From Hemileia vastatrix (taxonomy: Eukaryota; Basidiomycota; Pucciniomycetes; Pucciniales; Zaghouaniaceae): a stretch of DNA of 64,000 nt. The DNA is taken from NCBI GenBank assembly GCA_030280995.1, contig JASXTE010000001.1, forward strand, positions 10,759,001 through 10,823,000. Reading direction: 5' to 3'. The notes beneath the pieces were generated by a model. It was not told the origin of the DNA and ran no database searches. It saw nothing but the letters and a program-made list of their open reading frames with translations. Within the stretch, counting starts at the first letter, position 1, and every line of letters begins with the position of its first letter. Of this stretch, positions 1 through 12,627 are shown piece after piece. Both the position numbers and the translations under genes were made by a program.

Positions 1-1144
1 TTAATCAAGAGTCCCCAGTCGCACAAGAATCAGAATATATTGGCCTTGGAGGCTGAGTATTGACTATGCTTGACAGGGACACCACTTCAGAACCAGAAAA
101 CTGATCTTCAAAGCCTTATATCATTCCTCAGAATCAAAAGATGGCAAGAAAACTGGTTGTGGATTAATTTTCTTATTAATGGCTTAAACAGAGGAAGCTC
201 TAGCTCAATAAAATCAATAAATACTCTCATGAATGTCATATGCCTGCAGAGGACTAAAGAAGCAATCTTATCACTTCCTCAAAAAATTGAGCAAGGAATA
301 TCTGTAGAATCATCAGAACCTTGGAACTAAAAACTTACAAAGCTTCAAGAACGTTTTTCTGAGTATTATGGGCCTTTTCAAAACACCAACCTCCCTTAGG
401 ACTCAGCTAATTTTCTTCAAGAACTGTCAATTTTACAGCAATTTTGTAACCACCCTGTCTACAAAAACCCAGATCAACCTCCAACATTTCTTTTCACATG
501 GAAACATTCAGAAATGATTATACATCTAATCAGTCATTTAGAAATTTTCTTAAGGGGAGAAAGGGGGATAATTTGTCCCAAGGCTGTTATATTTTCAGAA
601 TATGCGGACTTTTTGGAAATGTAAGTAATTCTATTAATTATCTCAATAACTTATTTTTAGCTTAAACCACATTTAAATATTTTATTCATTGAAACAGTAT
701 AAAAAAGGCTTTAGATGACCATGGAATTAGCCACACAGAGCTTGTAGGAAAGCTGAGCATGAAAAAAAGGGATGAAAATCTGGACAAATTCAAAAATGAT
801 GAAAGATGTCAAGTTTTGCTTGGTACAATAAAGGCTGCAGGAGTTGGAATAGACTTGAGGTGTGCACAAAATGTATATATAATGGTAAGTCAAAGAGTCT
901 TATATTGAAATAAAAAAGTTGAAAAGAGAATTTGTTTAAAATATTGAAACAGGAGCCTAATTGGAATCCAGAAGTTGAACAGAAAGCAGTTGATTGTCTG
1001 TATAGAATGGACCAACAAAATGAAGTTCATGTACTCAAGTATTTTGTAAGAAGAAGTGTTGAATTCAGAATTTATAAGATACAAAGGAAAAAGATTGAGC
1101 TATCAATTTATGTGAAATTTTCTTTAAATAAAGTTGCATCATAG
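1..1144 (+). pseudogene. Broken SNF2/Rad5-type helicase, C-terminal part
   Basis: Seen: the frame opens inside the ATPase domain (a TGTPLQN block at about 70-96, the SNF2 motif III region) and runs into the helicase C domain: CNHP near 448, AVIFSEYADF near 590, AAGVGIDL near 840 (motif V) and the motif VI region around 975-1010. Two introns fit GT-AG in phase, 621-697 and 885-952, and the frame ends at TAG 1142-1144. In-frame stops at 61-63, after residue EPWN (328-330) and near 397 break the gene, and the 5' part lies outside the window. Family knowledge: these ATPases remodel chromatin or act in DNA damage tolerance in the nucleus. The intact splice sites show descent from a spliced gene; it may be a host gene relic or one carried by a mobile element. 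Confidence 0.75.
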
Positions 1145-1429
1145 CTAAAAATATTTATCTGTTCTAATTTTTTAAGGCTAAGTGTCCCAAACATTGGAAA
1201 CAAGGAATATGAGTCTGCTAGATTATTGATTAGAGAATTCATCAATAACTCACATTAGAATTTGAAATTTGTCTAAGTATGTAGGAAATGTTTATTGGGG
1301 CTTGACAATTAAGAATTTTTAATTTTTGAGGAGTAAGAGAAGCAAGATATAATGAAGAATAGCAGTCACTTGGCAAACCCCTGGGGACTGGAAAAGAATT
1401 AAAGTGAGTCTCAATTGAGGATACCAAAT

Positions 1430-2202
1430 TTAATCTATCATATAATGCCAAGTTCTTAAGTATTCTTCCTGAATAAGAGGAATTTTCTTGGATTTGAATG
1501 TGTTTCTAGTCAAGATTTCATGCAAGTCTTGAGAATTCTTCTGATCTCCATGGCAATAAAATCTGCTTAAAAGAACCTTCATCATCAATTTTGGTGTCTG
1601 AGCAACATTTGACATTTTTGAAAAGATTCTCATAGGTTTCACCACTTGGAAGTTGTTTAAGAAGGTGAGTTTGGTTAAAAGAATTCTGAAAAAGATAGTC
1701 AAATTTATATAAGCTTGTTTAAAAAATATAATAAAAATATTAGTTCTTACTTTCTTATTTTAACTATTTTACAGAAACTATCAGAATCTTCTGCTAGTCG
1801 TAATTTATCAGCATAACCTATAAGCCAGCGGTGAAGAACACCCATTTGATTTGGGTAGGAAATATGAGTAGAGTCCATTGAATAAGAAACCAAATTATTA
1901 GTTTCCAAAGCTTTATCCCAGTGCTTAATGATAATTTTTGCCAAAACTTGATTCCACTCGTGAAACCAATAAAGATTCCAAGAAAACGTTTTTCCAGGAA
2001 AGTTGCATTGATGAAGAAAGTGGATAAAAGCATTGTGGAATATAGCAGGGATTTGTTCAGAAACACAGTAATTTTGTTCAGGATATGGCAAATTAATATC
2101 AATGTTGAGAGAGATTATATTGAAAAATGAAAACCTATGTAGTTGTTCTTCGGTGGGGTTCAGCTTCCATTCATTAGACTGAGGTGAAATATTCAAAAGC
2201 AC
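1430..2202 (-). CDS. Unknown two-exon protein
   Basis: Exon 1 reads 2202 down to about 1751 and exon 2 from about 1686 to 1430. The intron has donor GTAAGA and acceptor TTTTTCAG on the minus strand and joins the exons in frame, which supports a real gene. The product would be roughly 235 residues, rich in His, Trp, Phe and Tyr (for example FSWNLYWFHEWNQ), with no domain I recognise. A second minus-strand frame (1451-1242) continues with protein-like composition, so a frameshift near 1440 may have cut the C-terminus. It converges on the helicase remnant at 1-1144. Function is not inferred; it may be a transposon passenger or a lineage-specific gene. Confidence 0.4.
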
Positions 2203-3404
2203 ACAACAGAAATTGTAAATAGACCTTCAAAAATGAGAAGTTGATCGAGGGAGTATCTCATTGAATCTTTTATTAAGTACATGGGTATTAGTAGGTATTT
2301 TTGCCTGAGGAAAATAAGAGCAACTAGAGCTCATCATATACGTTATGAAAAGAAAAATGAACAAAAATATAAAATTTTGAAAGGATATGGAAACAAAAAC
2401 ACTACTATAATAAATTTTTTATTTTGAAAATAATTAATAATGAAGAGTTGAGTGGACAGACAGATGAGCTTTCTCATGAATATATTTCTCTATAAAATAT
2501 GGATATCTATGTATGTTCATAATTAATTCAAAAGGAAACAGCTCAGCTGTAATAGAAAATTATTGCATGATAAACGGGTAAAAATATAATGCAGAATTAT
2601 TTTGATTTTCCAACTTATTTTGATAATATTTTAATGCAATTAATGACCTTATTTGAGCTTGTTGATTGTGCTGACAAACTTATTTTAAAAATTTATATTA
2701 ACACCTTATTAGTATGTATATAGTTTATTTACCAAGATTACTCGGAAACCATACCAATTTTTCAGAGTTTGGAATAAGAAACTTAATGTAAAAATTCTGT
2801 TTTTTGGATTCTGGAAGCTTTACTTTGATGACCTCTTCGATTTGAAAATTTCAAAAAAATATATTTTGTTGAAAAAATATTTTTTTTCAGACTGTAATTC
2901 TATATTGTGAAAAATAAATATTATAAATTTTTTTATATCTTATAGTGATTATTAGTGAAAACCTTTCTGTTACTTGGCAGAATTTTGTTAATGCAGGTGA
3001 TTGTAGAAAAAAAAAACCGCAACACTTAAATAACTTTATTATTATAAATTAAATGGTATTATTTTGATTCAAGTTATATCATAGTTTCTCCTATATTTAA
3101 AAATGCAATAAATTTGTATTCTATTATAGTATTATGCTTTGTGCAAAATAAGCTGTTTGATAAACATGTATGCAACATTGTAAAATGTAGTGAGTCTGAA
3201 ACATTTTGCTGATGCACAGTATGGATACCTAATTAATGCATGGTTGATATGCATGAAACAAACATTCAAAGAAATCCATGGTAACCAACTTGTTGATAAA
3301 CTTCTTGAGACGTCAAAATTAGCTTATTTTAATAAGTGCTTCACAATAAATAAATAGTTTGTTCAATTGCTACCATCCAGTAACATATTTCTTATATCCA
3401 GAAG
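2203..3404. other. AT-rich stretch without recognisable genes
   Basis: About 1.2 kb of strongly AT-rich sequence with no ORF above background, no splice-consistent exons and no clear terminal repeats. It lies between the unknown minus-strand gene and the Tnp2 pseudogene, so it may contain the upstream end of that transposon, but I found no defined terminus. Confidence 0.5.
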
Positions 3405-6400
3405 TCTTAAAATGTCACCATTTTTTGCGTTTGTAAGTGTGAAGAGATTGAATGTTCATCAAGAAAGCATCAGACCTCATTGGGAAGCTTTGAAGTTGGT
3501 GTAGCTTTCAAGACATCTCAGTCATACTACAAACATGAAGAGGAAAGAAATCGCAAAGCACAGATGGTTGGTACATCCAGCACTTCACCTAACTTAGGAT
3601 CCAACATCCAAGATCTTGTAAGACATAAATATTTGGTAAATAAAGAGAAATTATGTTTCAATTAATCTCTATTTTTTTCTTTGCTTAGGGGAAGACTGTT
3701 TTGGAAAAAATTTAATCTCTACCACGGTCTAAAAATTTTAATTTGGAAGAGCTCTATAGCCAAAAGATAATGTGGCAAGCAGCAAAACTTTCTCTTATCC
3801 ATTATTTAAGCAAAGAAGGTTGTGCTGAATTTTTTCATGATGAAGTCAAAAAACTCAAACTTTATAGTGACTTAGGTAAGCTAGATGCTAGCAGAATCAT
3901 CAGCCTGATTCCCCTTTCTATAGAGAAAATTTTTAGTTGATTGCAACTCAATCCATTATTTGTCACCAAGACATGCTGTGCTAAGTGCTTTGCTCTTTAT
4001 GAGTATATCCCCAAAAAACATCTATCAATCTTATCTTGTACTCAAACTTTTTATTCATTCTCAAAGCACTATTTGAAAGATTTAGGAAAGAGAGAAGAAA
4101 CTGTCAATTGTGATGAAAGTTTGAATTTGGATAAGTACAAAAAAGAAGAAGCAATCTACCATCCTTGTAAAACATTTCATCACAAAAGTTTGGTTGAATG
4201 GCTTTCAGGAAAGCTTAAACTAATCAAATTCAAGATGCTGATTGAGAAAAAAAATGATTTTCTAGAAAACATGGAAAGGGATGTGATGAAAGATGTATAT
4301 GATGATTTTGTATGGAAAAATTTTCCAGATACTTCTACAACTCAAAATAGAAGTGTTGATAAATATACAAAAACACGAGGTAATTTAATGTTTAGTTTAT
4401 ATGTTGACTGGTTTAGGCCGGGTGGAAATTGTATTGGAGGTCATCAGAAATCTGTGGGTAATATCTTGTTGGTGTGTATGAACTTGCCTACAGAAGATCA
4501 ATACAAAACCAAAAATCTATTTTTGTATGCTATTATTCCCAGTCCAACTGAGCCAACAAGTGAAAAAATAAATCATATTCTGAAGCCTCTTGTCAATGAA
4601 CTAAAGACTCTATGGGATGGCATATATATTGAAAAAAAACCTCACTATCCAAAAGGCCAAAAAATAAGGGCTGCATTATTCTCTTTAATAGGAGACATTT
4701 CAGCAATGCGAAAGATTGCTGGTTTTGCAAGTCACTCAGCCACTAAGTTCTGCTCTGTCTGTCGTATTTCAAAAGATGAAATCGGTAAGCATCAAGTCAA
4801 AAAATATTCCTTACGTACTCATGAGGATCATATGCACTGGGCAGAGAAGTGGAAAAAGTGTCAGTCACATTGGGAGCGGGTATCTATTGTTAGGAGTCAT
4901 GGGATTCAATGGAGTGAGCTAAATAACCTTGTATACTGGCATCCTACAGAATATTTCTCAATCGACTTGATGCATTCACACATGCTTGGAAATCTTAAAG
5001 ATCACAGGCTAACTTTTTATCTAATAAAAAATGCCACAATTGACCTAGAAAAAAAGCTGACAAAGGAAAAAAATTGGCATGTAAGAAGAGACAATGATGA
5101 TGCACATTCTGATATATTCCTAAATAAGCAATATAAAAAATGTAGAAGCAGCACAATCAGCACTGATGCCGATAATATTGAACCAGTGGGACGGCATAAA
5201 AGACTACAATATACAAGTACAACAAGACCGTCACAAACATATCTTAGAATGGATAGTGGAGGAGCTGAATCAAAAGGATCAAAAAGCAGGTCAAAGTCAT
5301 CAAGTTCTGAACATCACTTTCAAACCTTAGAGTTTGGCTCCAAACATGCTTCTGAAAGTGGAAGTCGAAATTTGACCTATAACTTAAGGCAAAAAAGTAT
5401 TAGTATATCCAAAAGTGAAAGATCTAATTCATCACTTGAAACTATTAGAAGTAAGGAAGATAAAAAGAAGGGCAAAGAGAAAGAAAGAAAAAGAACTAGA
5501 AATCTACAATTGTCAGACACTGAGCTACAGGTAGTGTGGAATGTGATTGAGCAAACAAAAAAACCTTCCTGGATTTCACGAGTGCCAAAATAAGTAGGAT
5601 TTAAAAAGTCAGGTTCCCTCAAAGCTGCGGAGTGGCATGTACTTTATACTGTTTACTTTCTTTGTCACTTATCCCCCTTTGGGTAGAAAAATTAAATCGA
5701 GCCAAGACATCAGTGACGCCAGACCACAAACCTAGAGAATATTATCTTTTCAAATCACTCACCACTTTAAGTTCAATTACCAACTTTTTGACTTTAAAAA
5801 ATGTGTCTGCCAATGAAGTTGATGAATTAAAACAACGGTTATTGGAGTATTGTAACTGCTTGGAAGAAGGTTGGAAAAATATCAGCTTTAAGCCAAATCT
5901 GCATTTCACTCAACATTTTCCAGAAATGATTAAACGTTTTGGTCCACCCGTAGGTATGGCTACTTGGGCTGCTGAAAGAGTTCATGGTATATTATCGAAA
6001 ATTCCAAACAATCATCATCCAGGTATTTAGTTTGGTAATTGGGTGCTTAAAAATGCAAATGAGCTAATTTATTTTTATTGAAAATGGAAGAAATAATACA
6101 GACCATGCTCATACACTGGCATCGGAAGTCTAGGGTATTGGAACTAGGTGAAGCTGAAGATGATGCTCAGTATGGATCTAATATTAAAAATATTGAGCAC
6201 AATACAAAAAAAAGACATTTCCATTTAACTGAGGCATTATTTACAAAATGGGTAAGGGTACACTTAAGAAAAGAGACATCTAAATGGGCTTTGTTATTAT
6301 CAGAGAAGGTACAAGACCGGGTAGTTGAAAATATAGCAAGCATATTGGTCCATGGAAAGCATTATACAACTCATGAACAGAATCCTGGTAATTCTACCAT

Positions 6401-6829
6401 TGAATTCTAATTTGGAAAAGATAGTCAGTTTGGGCATATTGATCAGCTTTTTAGTTCAAAGGACAATAATGAAAAAGTCTATCTAATTGTTAGTCCATTT
6501 AAAGAGCTTATACCAGAAGATACGAAAAAGGATCCCTATGAGGTGTTTCCACAAGTGCTTTGCTGTTTAGTAAGAGTAGAAAAAGCGACACAAATTGTGA
6601 TTAATCAAGATTCAATTATTGAACATGCCGCCACTTTAAAGCACCAAAGGGGAATGTTTGGAATAAAGTACAATGTTATCACTGCTGTTGGACTTCAGAC
6701 ACTAGTAAGTAAAAAATTAAACAACATGGACATTTTATTTTTGTTAATATGTTTGAAATTATTTAGGATTGGTAAGAATTTGGAGGATTTTGAAAGTTTT
6801 TAATAGATCTTTGGAACAGCTAGATGCAA
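3405..6829 (+). pseudogene. Tnp2-like (CACTA) transposase, broken
   Basis: Domains in order: a Cys-rich N-terminus (CxCxxxxxC, about 3435-3460); an exon ending near 3615 with an intron to 3688; a long frame (about 3689-5620) with the Tnp2 core, including YVDWFRPGGN (about 4400), NLPTEDQY, AGFASHSATKFCSVC (about 4715-4765) and HPTEYFSIDLMHSHMLGN (about 4940-4995); a Ser/Lys-rich linker (5230-5480); SGSLKAAEWHVLYT (about 5607-5650); a frameshift near 5670-5690; then PNLHFTQHFPEMIKRFGPP (5890-5950) and AAERVHGIL. A last intron fits 6704 to about 6763. Stops at 3713, 3938 and 5591 and the frameshift kill it. Family knowledge: Tnp2 catalyses cut-and-paste movement of CACTA elements. I could not find terminal inverted repeats for this copy. 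Confidence 0.8.
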
Positions 6830-7207
6830 GATTAATAAATAAAGCTTTTTGAGATTTTGCCTAAATGTTTAAGCAAACAATAACAAGGGCTTTCTTTACA
6901 GTTTAGAAACCCTGCTATTAATGAGTGACATTTTATTGTAAATGTAATTCCAACTAAAAGGAATTCAATGTACTATACAAAGTCTACCTATACTTGAAAA
7001 ATAGTATAAATAGTTCAGAACCAGGGTTGAAAAATCTAAGGACCATATTTTACAAGCCAATAAAACTGAGTTTTCCACTAATTTTTTTGCTTGAATATTT
7101 TATTCATTAAACTCACAATTAAAATTTATAACTAATTTCTCTTTAATATTATCTTGTCTATATTCTGAAAGTTAATAATTTTGGTTTTATTTTTTATAAA
7201 GCACATA

Positions 7208-8899
7208 ATGTCTAATACCGGTGATGCCATGCAGGTTGATCCTCCATTAGCAAGTAATGTTGGAGGGCAAAATAATCCTCCCCCTCAAAATACTAGAACA
7301 CCTCAATTGGGTCCTGCTCCCCCTTAAAATCCTAGTGAAAATACAGATAAACCCTAACCTCCTCCTCAGTATTCATCAGATCACCAAATTTGATCAACTG
7401 ATTGCTCTTCTAATGTCACAAATACAGATGGTCAATCCGCACCTGGTAATTTTCAGCAGCGAGCAGAAAGTGTAGGTAATGATTGGGCTAGTATGTTGTT
7501 GAATTAGTTTCTTGGAAGTGTTGGGGGATCCACTTCTACTAACCCAGAAGCCAGTACCAGTGGACCTGGTGAGTAAACTTTTTCAACATGCTTTGATGTT
7601 TTAAAATAGGTTTACCAATTTTTATTTTCAAAAATTTGCAGTTAATCCCTCTCTTATAATTCAAGCTACTGATCAGCACAGAATACTTGATTCTGAGTCA
7701 CTTCAAAATGACAAAAACTTGCAAATGGTTAGAAGCATAGTTACAAGGTGTGATGTACCAAGGAGCTCAGATTCTATTAACCAAAATATCTATCACTTTT
7801 TTAAGTTCTGTCTTGGTGGACCCATTAATGTATCTGAGTTTCCTATAGGCCCAACAAATGAAGAACTTACAGATTGGAGAAATTGGCACTAGTACAAGCT
7901 ATTGATGATTGAAACAGAATTAAAACAGGTTCAAAACGCACCGCAGGCAACTTCAGCTGCTGTTTGTCAATTTATTTTAACAAATACTGCTATATTCTTA
8001 CATTCCAAAATTCATCTATCAACTTTTATTTCAACACCTGAGCCCCGAGGACTAAAGGAAGGAGCTGCTGTACCAATCTCTGTAAAACAAAATTTGGAAT
8101 GAGAGCTTCAAGAGAAAGGATTTCATTGACTTGCTTTTGATTGGAACTGTCAAAACTTTTCTGAGTCACTATGGAATCAAGTAATGGGGAGTGTAGTATC
8201 AGACTATTGTACTAAGTGGCTCTCAACATTGAAAAATATTGATTCAGCAAAACTCAGGTTTACACCAATCATCGTTGAGAAATGGGTGGTCAACAAGGGA
8301 AAGGAAATTTGAAAGGTGGCTGGTCAAAACAGTGAGGTGATTGAGGCAAGTAGAAAGGAAAAGAGATCAAGAGCACAGATAAAGCGTTATCAAACAAAGG
8401 TATTTATTCAAAGCATAATAACTAAATAAAGTCTTTTACTAATTTGATTTTATTTTAGATTTCAAAAACCTGCTACAACATGTCAAGAAAAAAGTGCATT
8501 GATCAGCCAGGCTTTGTAGCACTTTTTCATGATACAAGTCTCATGTCTGATTTAGAAGAAGCCCCACCCGATCCAGAAGAGAATCTTCCTAAACGAGTAG
8601 TTCCTGGATGAAGAAATTCAAAACTCAATGAAATTTTAGATAAAATGGACAGCTTGACTAAAAGGACAGCCCATTCAAATGTTGAAATGGCTTCAATGAA
8701 GAAAATTTATGATCGCTTAACTAAAAAGAAAGCTTCAACAGATGGTATCTTGAATGTGCCAAAATTTCTTTAAAAAAACTTCTATTCACCTGGATATTTA
8801 GCAAATTTGTTGGTTAATGAGAGGGAGTTACTTGAGGTTCAAGAAGATATATATTTCACCAAAGTTAATGAAGCACTAGAGTGAGCAGCAGCACCTTAA
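7208..8899 (+). pseudogene. Three-exon unknown gene, stops only
   Basis: Exons 7208-7568, 7642-8399 and 8459-8899 sum to 1560 nt, exactly 520 codons, joined by canonical introns (GTGAGT..TTTGCAG; GTATTT..TTTTAG). Ten premature stops (TAA, TAG and TGA) interrupt the frame, yet I see no indel. The N-terminal part is Pro/Gln/Asn-rich, the middle is mixed (HFFKFCLGGPINVSEFPIGP, about 7795-7850), and the C-terminus is Lys-rich and probably helical. It lies about 380 bp downstream of the Tnp2 pseudogene on the same strand, so it may be a TnpA-like second gene of that element; this is inference from position only. No domain recognised. Confidence 0.6.
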
Positions 8900-9640
8900 A
8901 TTTTTTACCCCACTGGTAACCATGTATATAGAGTGATAGTAATCATTTTTTAAAAATAACATTATTATTCTTTCTTGTAAAAAATTCAATTGATGTATAA
9001 GATAAAAGAGAGCAAAAGAATCAACGATTATAAAAATATTGAGGATAGAAAAACAAATATACATTTTTGTAAAACTTTAAGACATGATAATCGTTTTGAT
9101 TAAATAAATGTGAAATTTTTTTATGCACAATATATGAGCTTGAAATAAATTAAATTGAATCTCTTCTCAGATACTTCAACAAGATCAAATTAAAGCTTAA
9201 AACAAGAATAGAATTATACTCTGAATTTCAATTTAAAATACATGTTTTTCAATAATTATACTTGCTTTTTTATTGGCTGAATGCCACCAATGATTAGTAT
9301 AAAAATGCACATGTGAAAAAATTTATGAAAGTGAACACCATCCCTCACCAAAAAAGAAACATCATTAAAGGCACTCAATAATCCATTACCATAGTTAATA
9401 AACAAAATATATACAAAAATTTAAAATATTCAACCAATGGGAATTCATTTTCACAAGGATCTTAAGAAAAAATAATTTATTAAAATTTCACTTATTGCAA
9501 CAATAATTGAAAATTATTTGTCATTAAAAACAAAACAATCATCAATTTATATTTGGTTTTCATGCCTTAATAAAATAAAAGAGGCTTTAATAACATGTAA
9601 TTGATAAAAATACTTCAGTAGAATTTGAGTATTGTTCTAT
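8900..9640. other. AT-rich spacer before palindrome array A
   Basis: No coding potential or RNA gene seen. It contains a CACCAAAAAAG string near 9347 that resembles a CACTA-type terminus, but no matching inverted end was found. Confidence 0.4.
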
Positions 9641-11326
9641 GTGTCCAGTACAAGTTCAGCCAAACTTGTGCTGGACACTCTGGCCAAGACAAGTGACTAA
9701 AAATTGCAAGGAAAACCAAAAAAAAAGGCCCATATAATTAAGATAATTGATGGCATCAAATTTTTTTTTGGTAAATATGTCCAGCACAAGTTTGGCTGAA
9801 CTTATTCTGGACACTTTTCCAATTTGAAGTTGGTAAGGTGCATGTTTTTTTAAGAGAAGTGAGGTGTTCCTCATAAAAGTGTCCAGCACAAGTTCGGCCA
9901 AACTTGTGCTGGACACTTTTACCAAAAAAAAAAATTTGATGCCATCAAGTATCTTCATGTTATAGCCTATTTTTATTTAATTTCCTTGAAGTAATAAGTT
10001 ACTGTCCATGACCAAGGTGTCCAGCACAAGTTCAGCCAAACTTATGCTGGACACTTTTCTAATTTGAAGTTGGTAAGGTGCATGTTTTTTTAAGAGAAGT
10101 GAGGTTTTCCTCATAAAAGTGTCCAGCACAAGTTTGGCCAAACTTGTGCTGGACATTTCGGTCATGGACAGTAACCTATTACTTCAAGGAAATTAAATAA
10201 GAATAGGCTATAACATGAAGATATTTGTTGGCATCAATTTTTTTTTTTGGTAAAAGTGTCCAGCCCAAGTTCGGCCAAACTTGTGCTGGACAGTTTTATG
10301 AGGAACACCTCATTTCTCTTAAAAAACATACACCTTACCAACTTCAAATTAGAAAAGTGTCCAGCATAAGTTTGGCCAAACTTGTGCTGGACATATTTAC
10401 CAAAAAACAATTTGATGCCATCAATTATCTTAATTATATGGGCCTTTTTTTTTGGTTTTCCTTGAAATTTTTATTCACTGGTCTTGAAAAAAGTGTCCAG
10501 CACAAGTTCGGATGAACTTATGCTGGTCACTTTTCCAATTTGAAGTTGGTAAGGTGCATTTTTTTAAGAGAAGTGAAGTGTTCCTCATAAAAGTGTCCAC
10601 CACAAGTTTGGGCAAACCTGTTCTGGACACTTTGTCCAAGAAAAGTGACTAAAAATTGCAAGGAAAACCAAAAAAATAGCTCATATAATTAAGATAATTG
10701 ATGGCATCAAATTGTTTTTAGTTAAATATGTCCATCACAAGTTCAGCCAAACTTATGCTGGTAACTTTTCTAATTTGAAGTTGGTAAGGTGCATGTTTTT
10801 TTAAGAGAAGTGAGGTCTTCCTCATAAAACTGTCCAGCACAAGTTCAGCCGAACTTGTGCTGGACACTTTTACCAAAAAAAATATTGATTCCATCAATTA
10901 ATTTCATTTTATAGCCTATTGATTTTTAGTTTTCCTTGCAATTTTTAGTCACTAGTCTTAGCCAAAGTGTCCAGCACAAGTTTGGCCAAACTTATGCTGG
11001 ACACTTTTCCAATTTGAAGTTGGTAAGGTGCATGTTTTTTTAAGAGAAGTGAGGTTTTCCTCATAAAATTTTCAAGCACAAGTTTGGCCAAACTTGTGCT
11101 GGACACTTTTACCAAAAAAAAAATTGATGCTATCAAATATCTTCATTTAATTTCCTTGAAGTTATAATTTACTGTACATAACCAAAGTTTCCAGCACAAG
11201 TTTGGCCGAACTTATGCTGGACACTTTTCTAATTTGAAGTTGGTAAGGTGCATGTTTTTTTAAGAGAAGTGAGGCTTTCCTCCTAAAAGTGTCCAGCACA
11301 AGTTGGGCCAAGCTTGTTCTGGACAC
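9641..11326. repeat. Palindrome array A: 15 nodes at alternating spacing
   Basis: Fifteen copies of a 34-38 bp near-perfect palindrome (half-site GTCCAGCACAAGTTTGG followed by its own reverse complement) start at about 9641, 9777, 9879, 10019, 10119, 10256, 10357, 10493, 10593, 10728, 10830, 10967, 11069, 11187 and 11289. Intervals alternate about 102 and 136 bp, with one short 118-bp interval. The copy at 10121-10154 is a perfect 34-bp palindrome. Two spacer types alternate: S (about 64 bp, containing GAAGTTGGTAAGGTGCATG) and L (about 98 bp, containing GATGCCATCAA next to a T/A run). Spacers occur in both orientations. Small open frames here are artefacts of the repeats. The DNA should form hairpins or cruciforms. 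Confidence 0.95.
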
Positions 11327-12627
11327 TTTACTCAAAACAGTTTGATGGAATCAATTGTCTACATATTCCTTACCATTGTCATTTGGTAAAGAGGGAAACC
11401 TTTAGCTATTTTTAGTTATTTTGAGTATATTATGAGTAGTTGATATTTCCATTTTAAGGTAAAAGAGTACAATATTTTTTGCGATTACTAGTAATTTATT
11501 TCCCTCAATATTTCTAAGATATTGGTTATAATTTTTAAAACACCTATTCCTAATATTCCTTTTTGATTTGATTATTTTTTATAGTCCTGATTTAAAGGTT
11601 TTTACTATTTTATCAACCAAGCTTTACATCAATGTAAAAAATACCCTGATTAATCCTGCTATATTTTTTTGACTGTTCCTATTCAATAATAGCACAATTT
11701 AGAAAAATATATCCAGTATCTATTTTCTTTTTCAACTTAGTTATCTCAGTAGAACATGTTCATCAATTGCTATTGAATGATGTTTACAGTACGGAACTTT
11801 GTACAAATCTGTAAAATACTTTTAAAAAATTATGGCTTTGGTACTTGGTTATTGGATTTTATAAGGCAATAATTTCAAATAATTTTATACTTCATTCATA
11901 TGCTAAGATTCTTAAGTGTTTCTATTTTGGATTTATTATATAAATTTAACTTAAACTAAGTTTAGACTAGGTTTGTGCCAGGGGGTGTCAGCGCAGCCCA
12001 AACGAGCTCCTATCATAGAATAAATTAATTTTTTTAATAAATTTATATAATACTATTTAGTGTTAACTTTTTTTATCCCCTTTTTTAAATTATCTTTTTC
12101 CTTTGTTTTTGTCCCCTATTTTTTATAACACATACAGATGCTGAAATTTCCAATAATAGATCCCTTTGTCATATTTCATGATGACAATATTTACAAATTA
12201 ATTTAAATATTTAAATTAGTTAAACTTACATTCTCAACTATTTACCGTTTGCGATTTTCAAATTGTAAATTGTAAATTTTCTTTGTTTGTCATACTTTAA
12301 AGCCTCCAATGTTTATGTCTAGTTACTTCCCTTTTACTATTAACCCCATTATTATCATCACACTATTTTCCAATATGCTTGCTAGCTTGATGCCATTGTA
12401 AAAGAACCCCTATCAAAAACCTGCTTCTGGTAATATATAAACCCTCTTGTTTTGTACCACATTTCTCAATTTGTTTATTTCTCTCAATTTTACTACTATT
12501 ATCTTTTGGTTATCACATTTATCTGTGTTAGTACAGCTTGAAAATACAAATATTAATATATATTTTTAAACTCTTTATTACCTTGATATAAGAATTTTAT
12601 ATTTTATTTGAGTAACAAGTCATTGAA
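11327..12627. other. AT-rich intergenic DNA
   Basis: A partial L-type spacer fragment (GATGGAATCAATTGTC, near 11344) adjoins array A; beyond it I see no gene, RNA or repeat boundary. The last few hundred bases should hold the promoter of the gene starting at 12628. Confidence 0.4.

Noticed and set aside
8900..9400. CACCAAAAAAG string as terminus of the Tnp2 element
   Set aside because: No matching inverted end upstream of 3.4 kb and no 3-bp duplication could be paired.
9641..11326. CRISPR-like regular repeat-spacer array (also 53380-54452)
   Set aside because: The window is eukaryotic by its introns and genes, the repeats are near-perfect palindromes, and the spacers fall into a few recurring types in both orientations rather than being unique.
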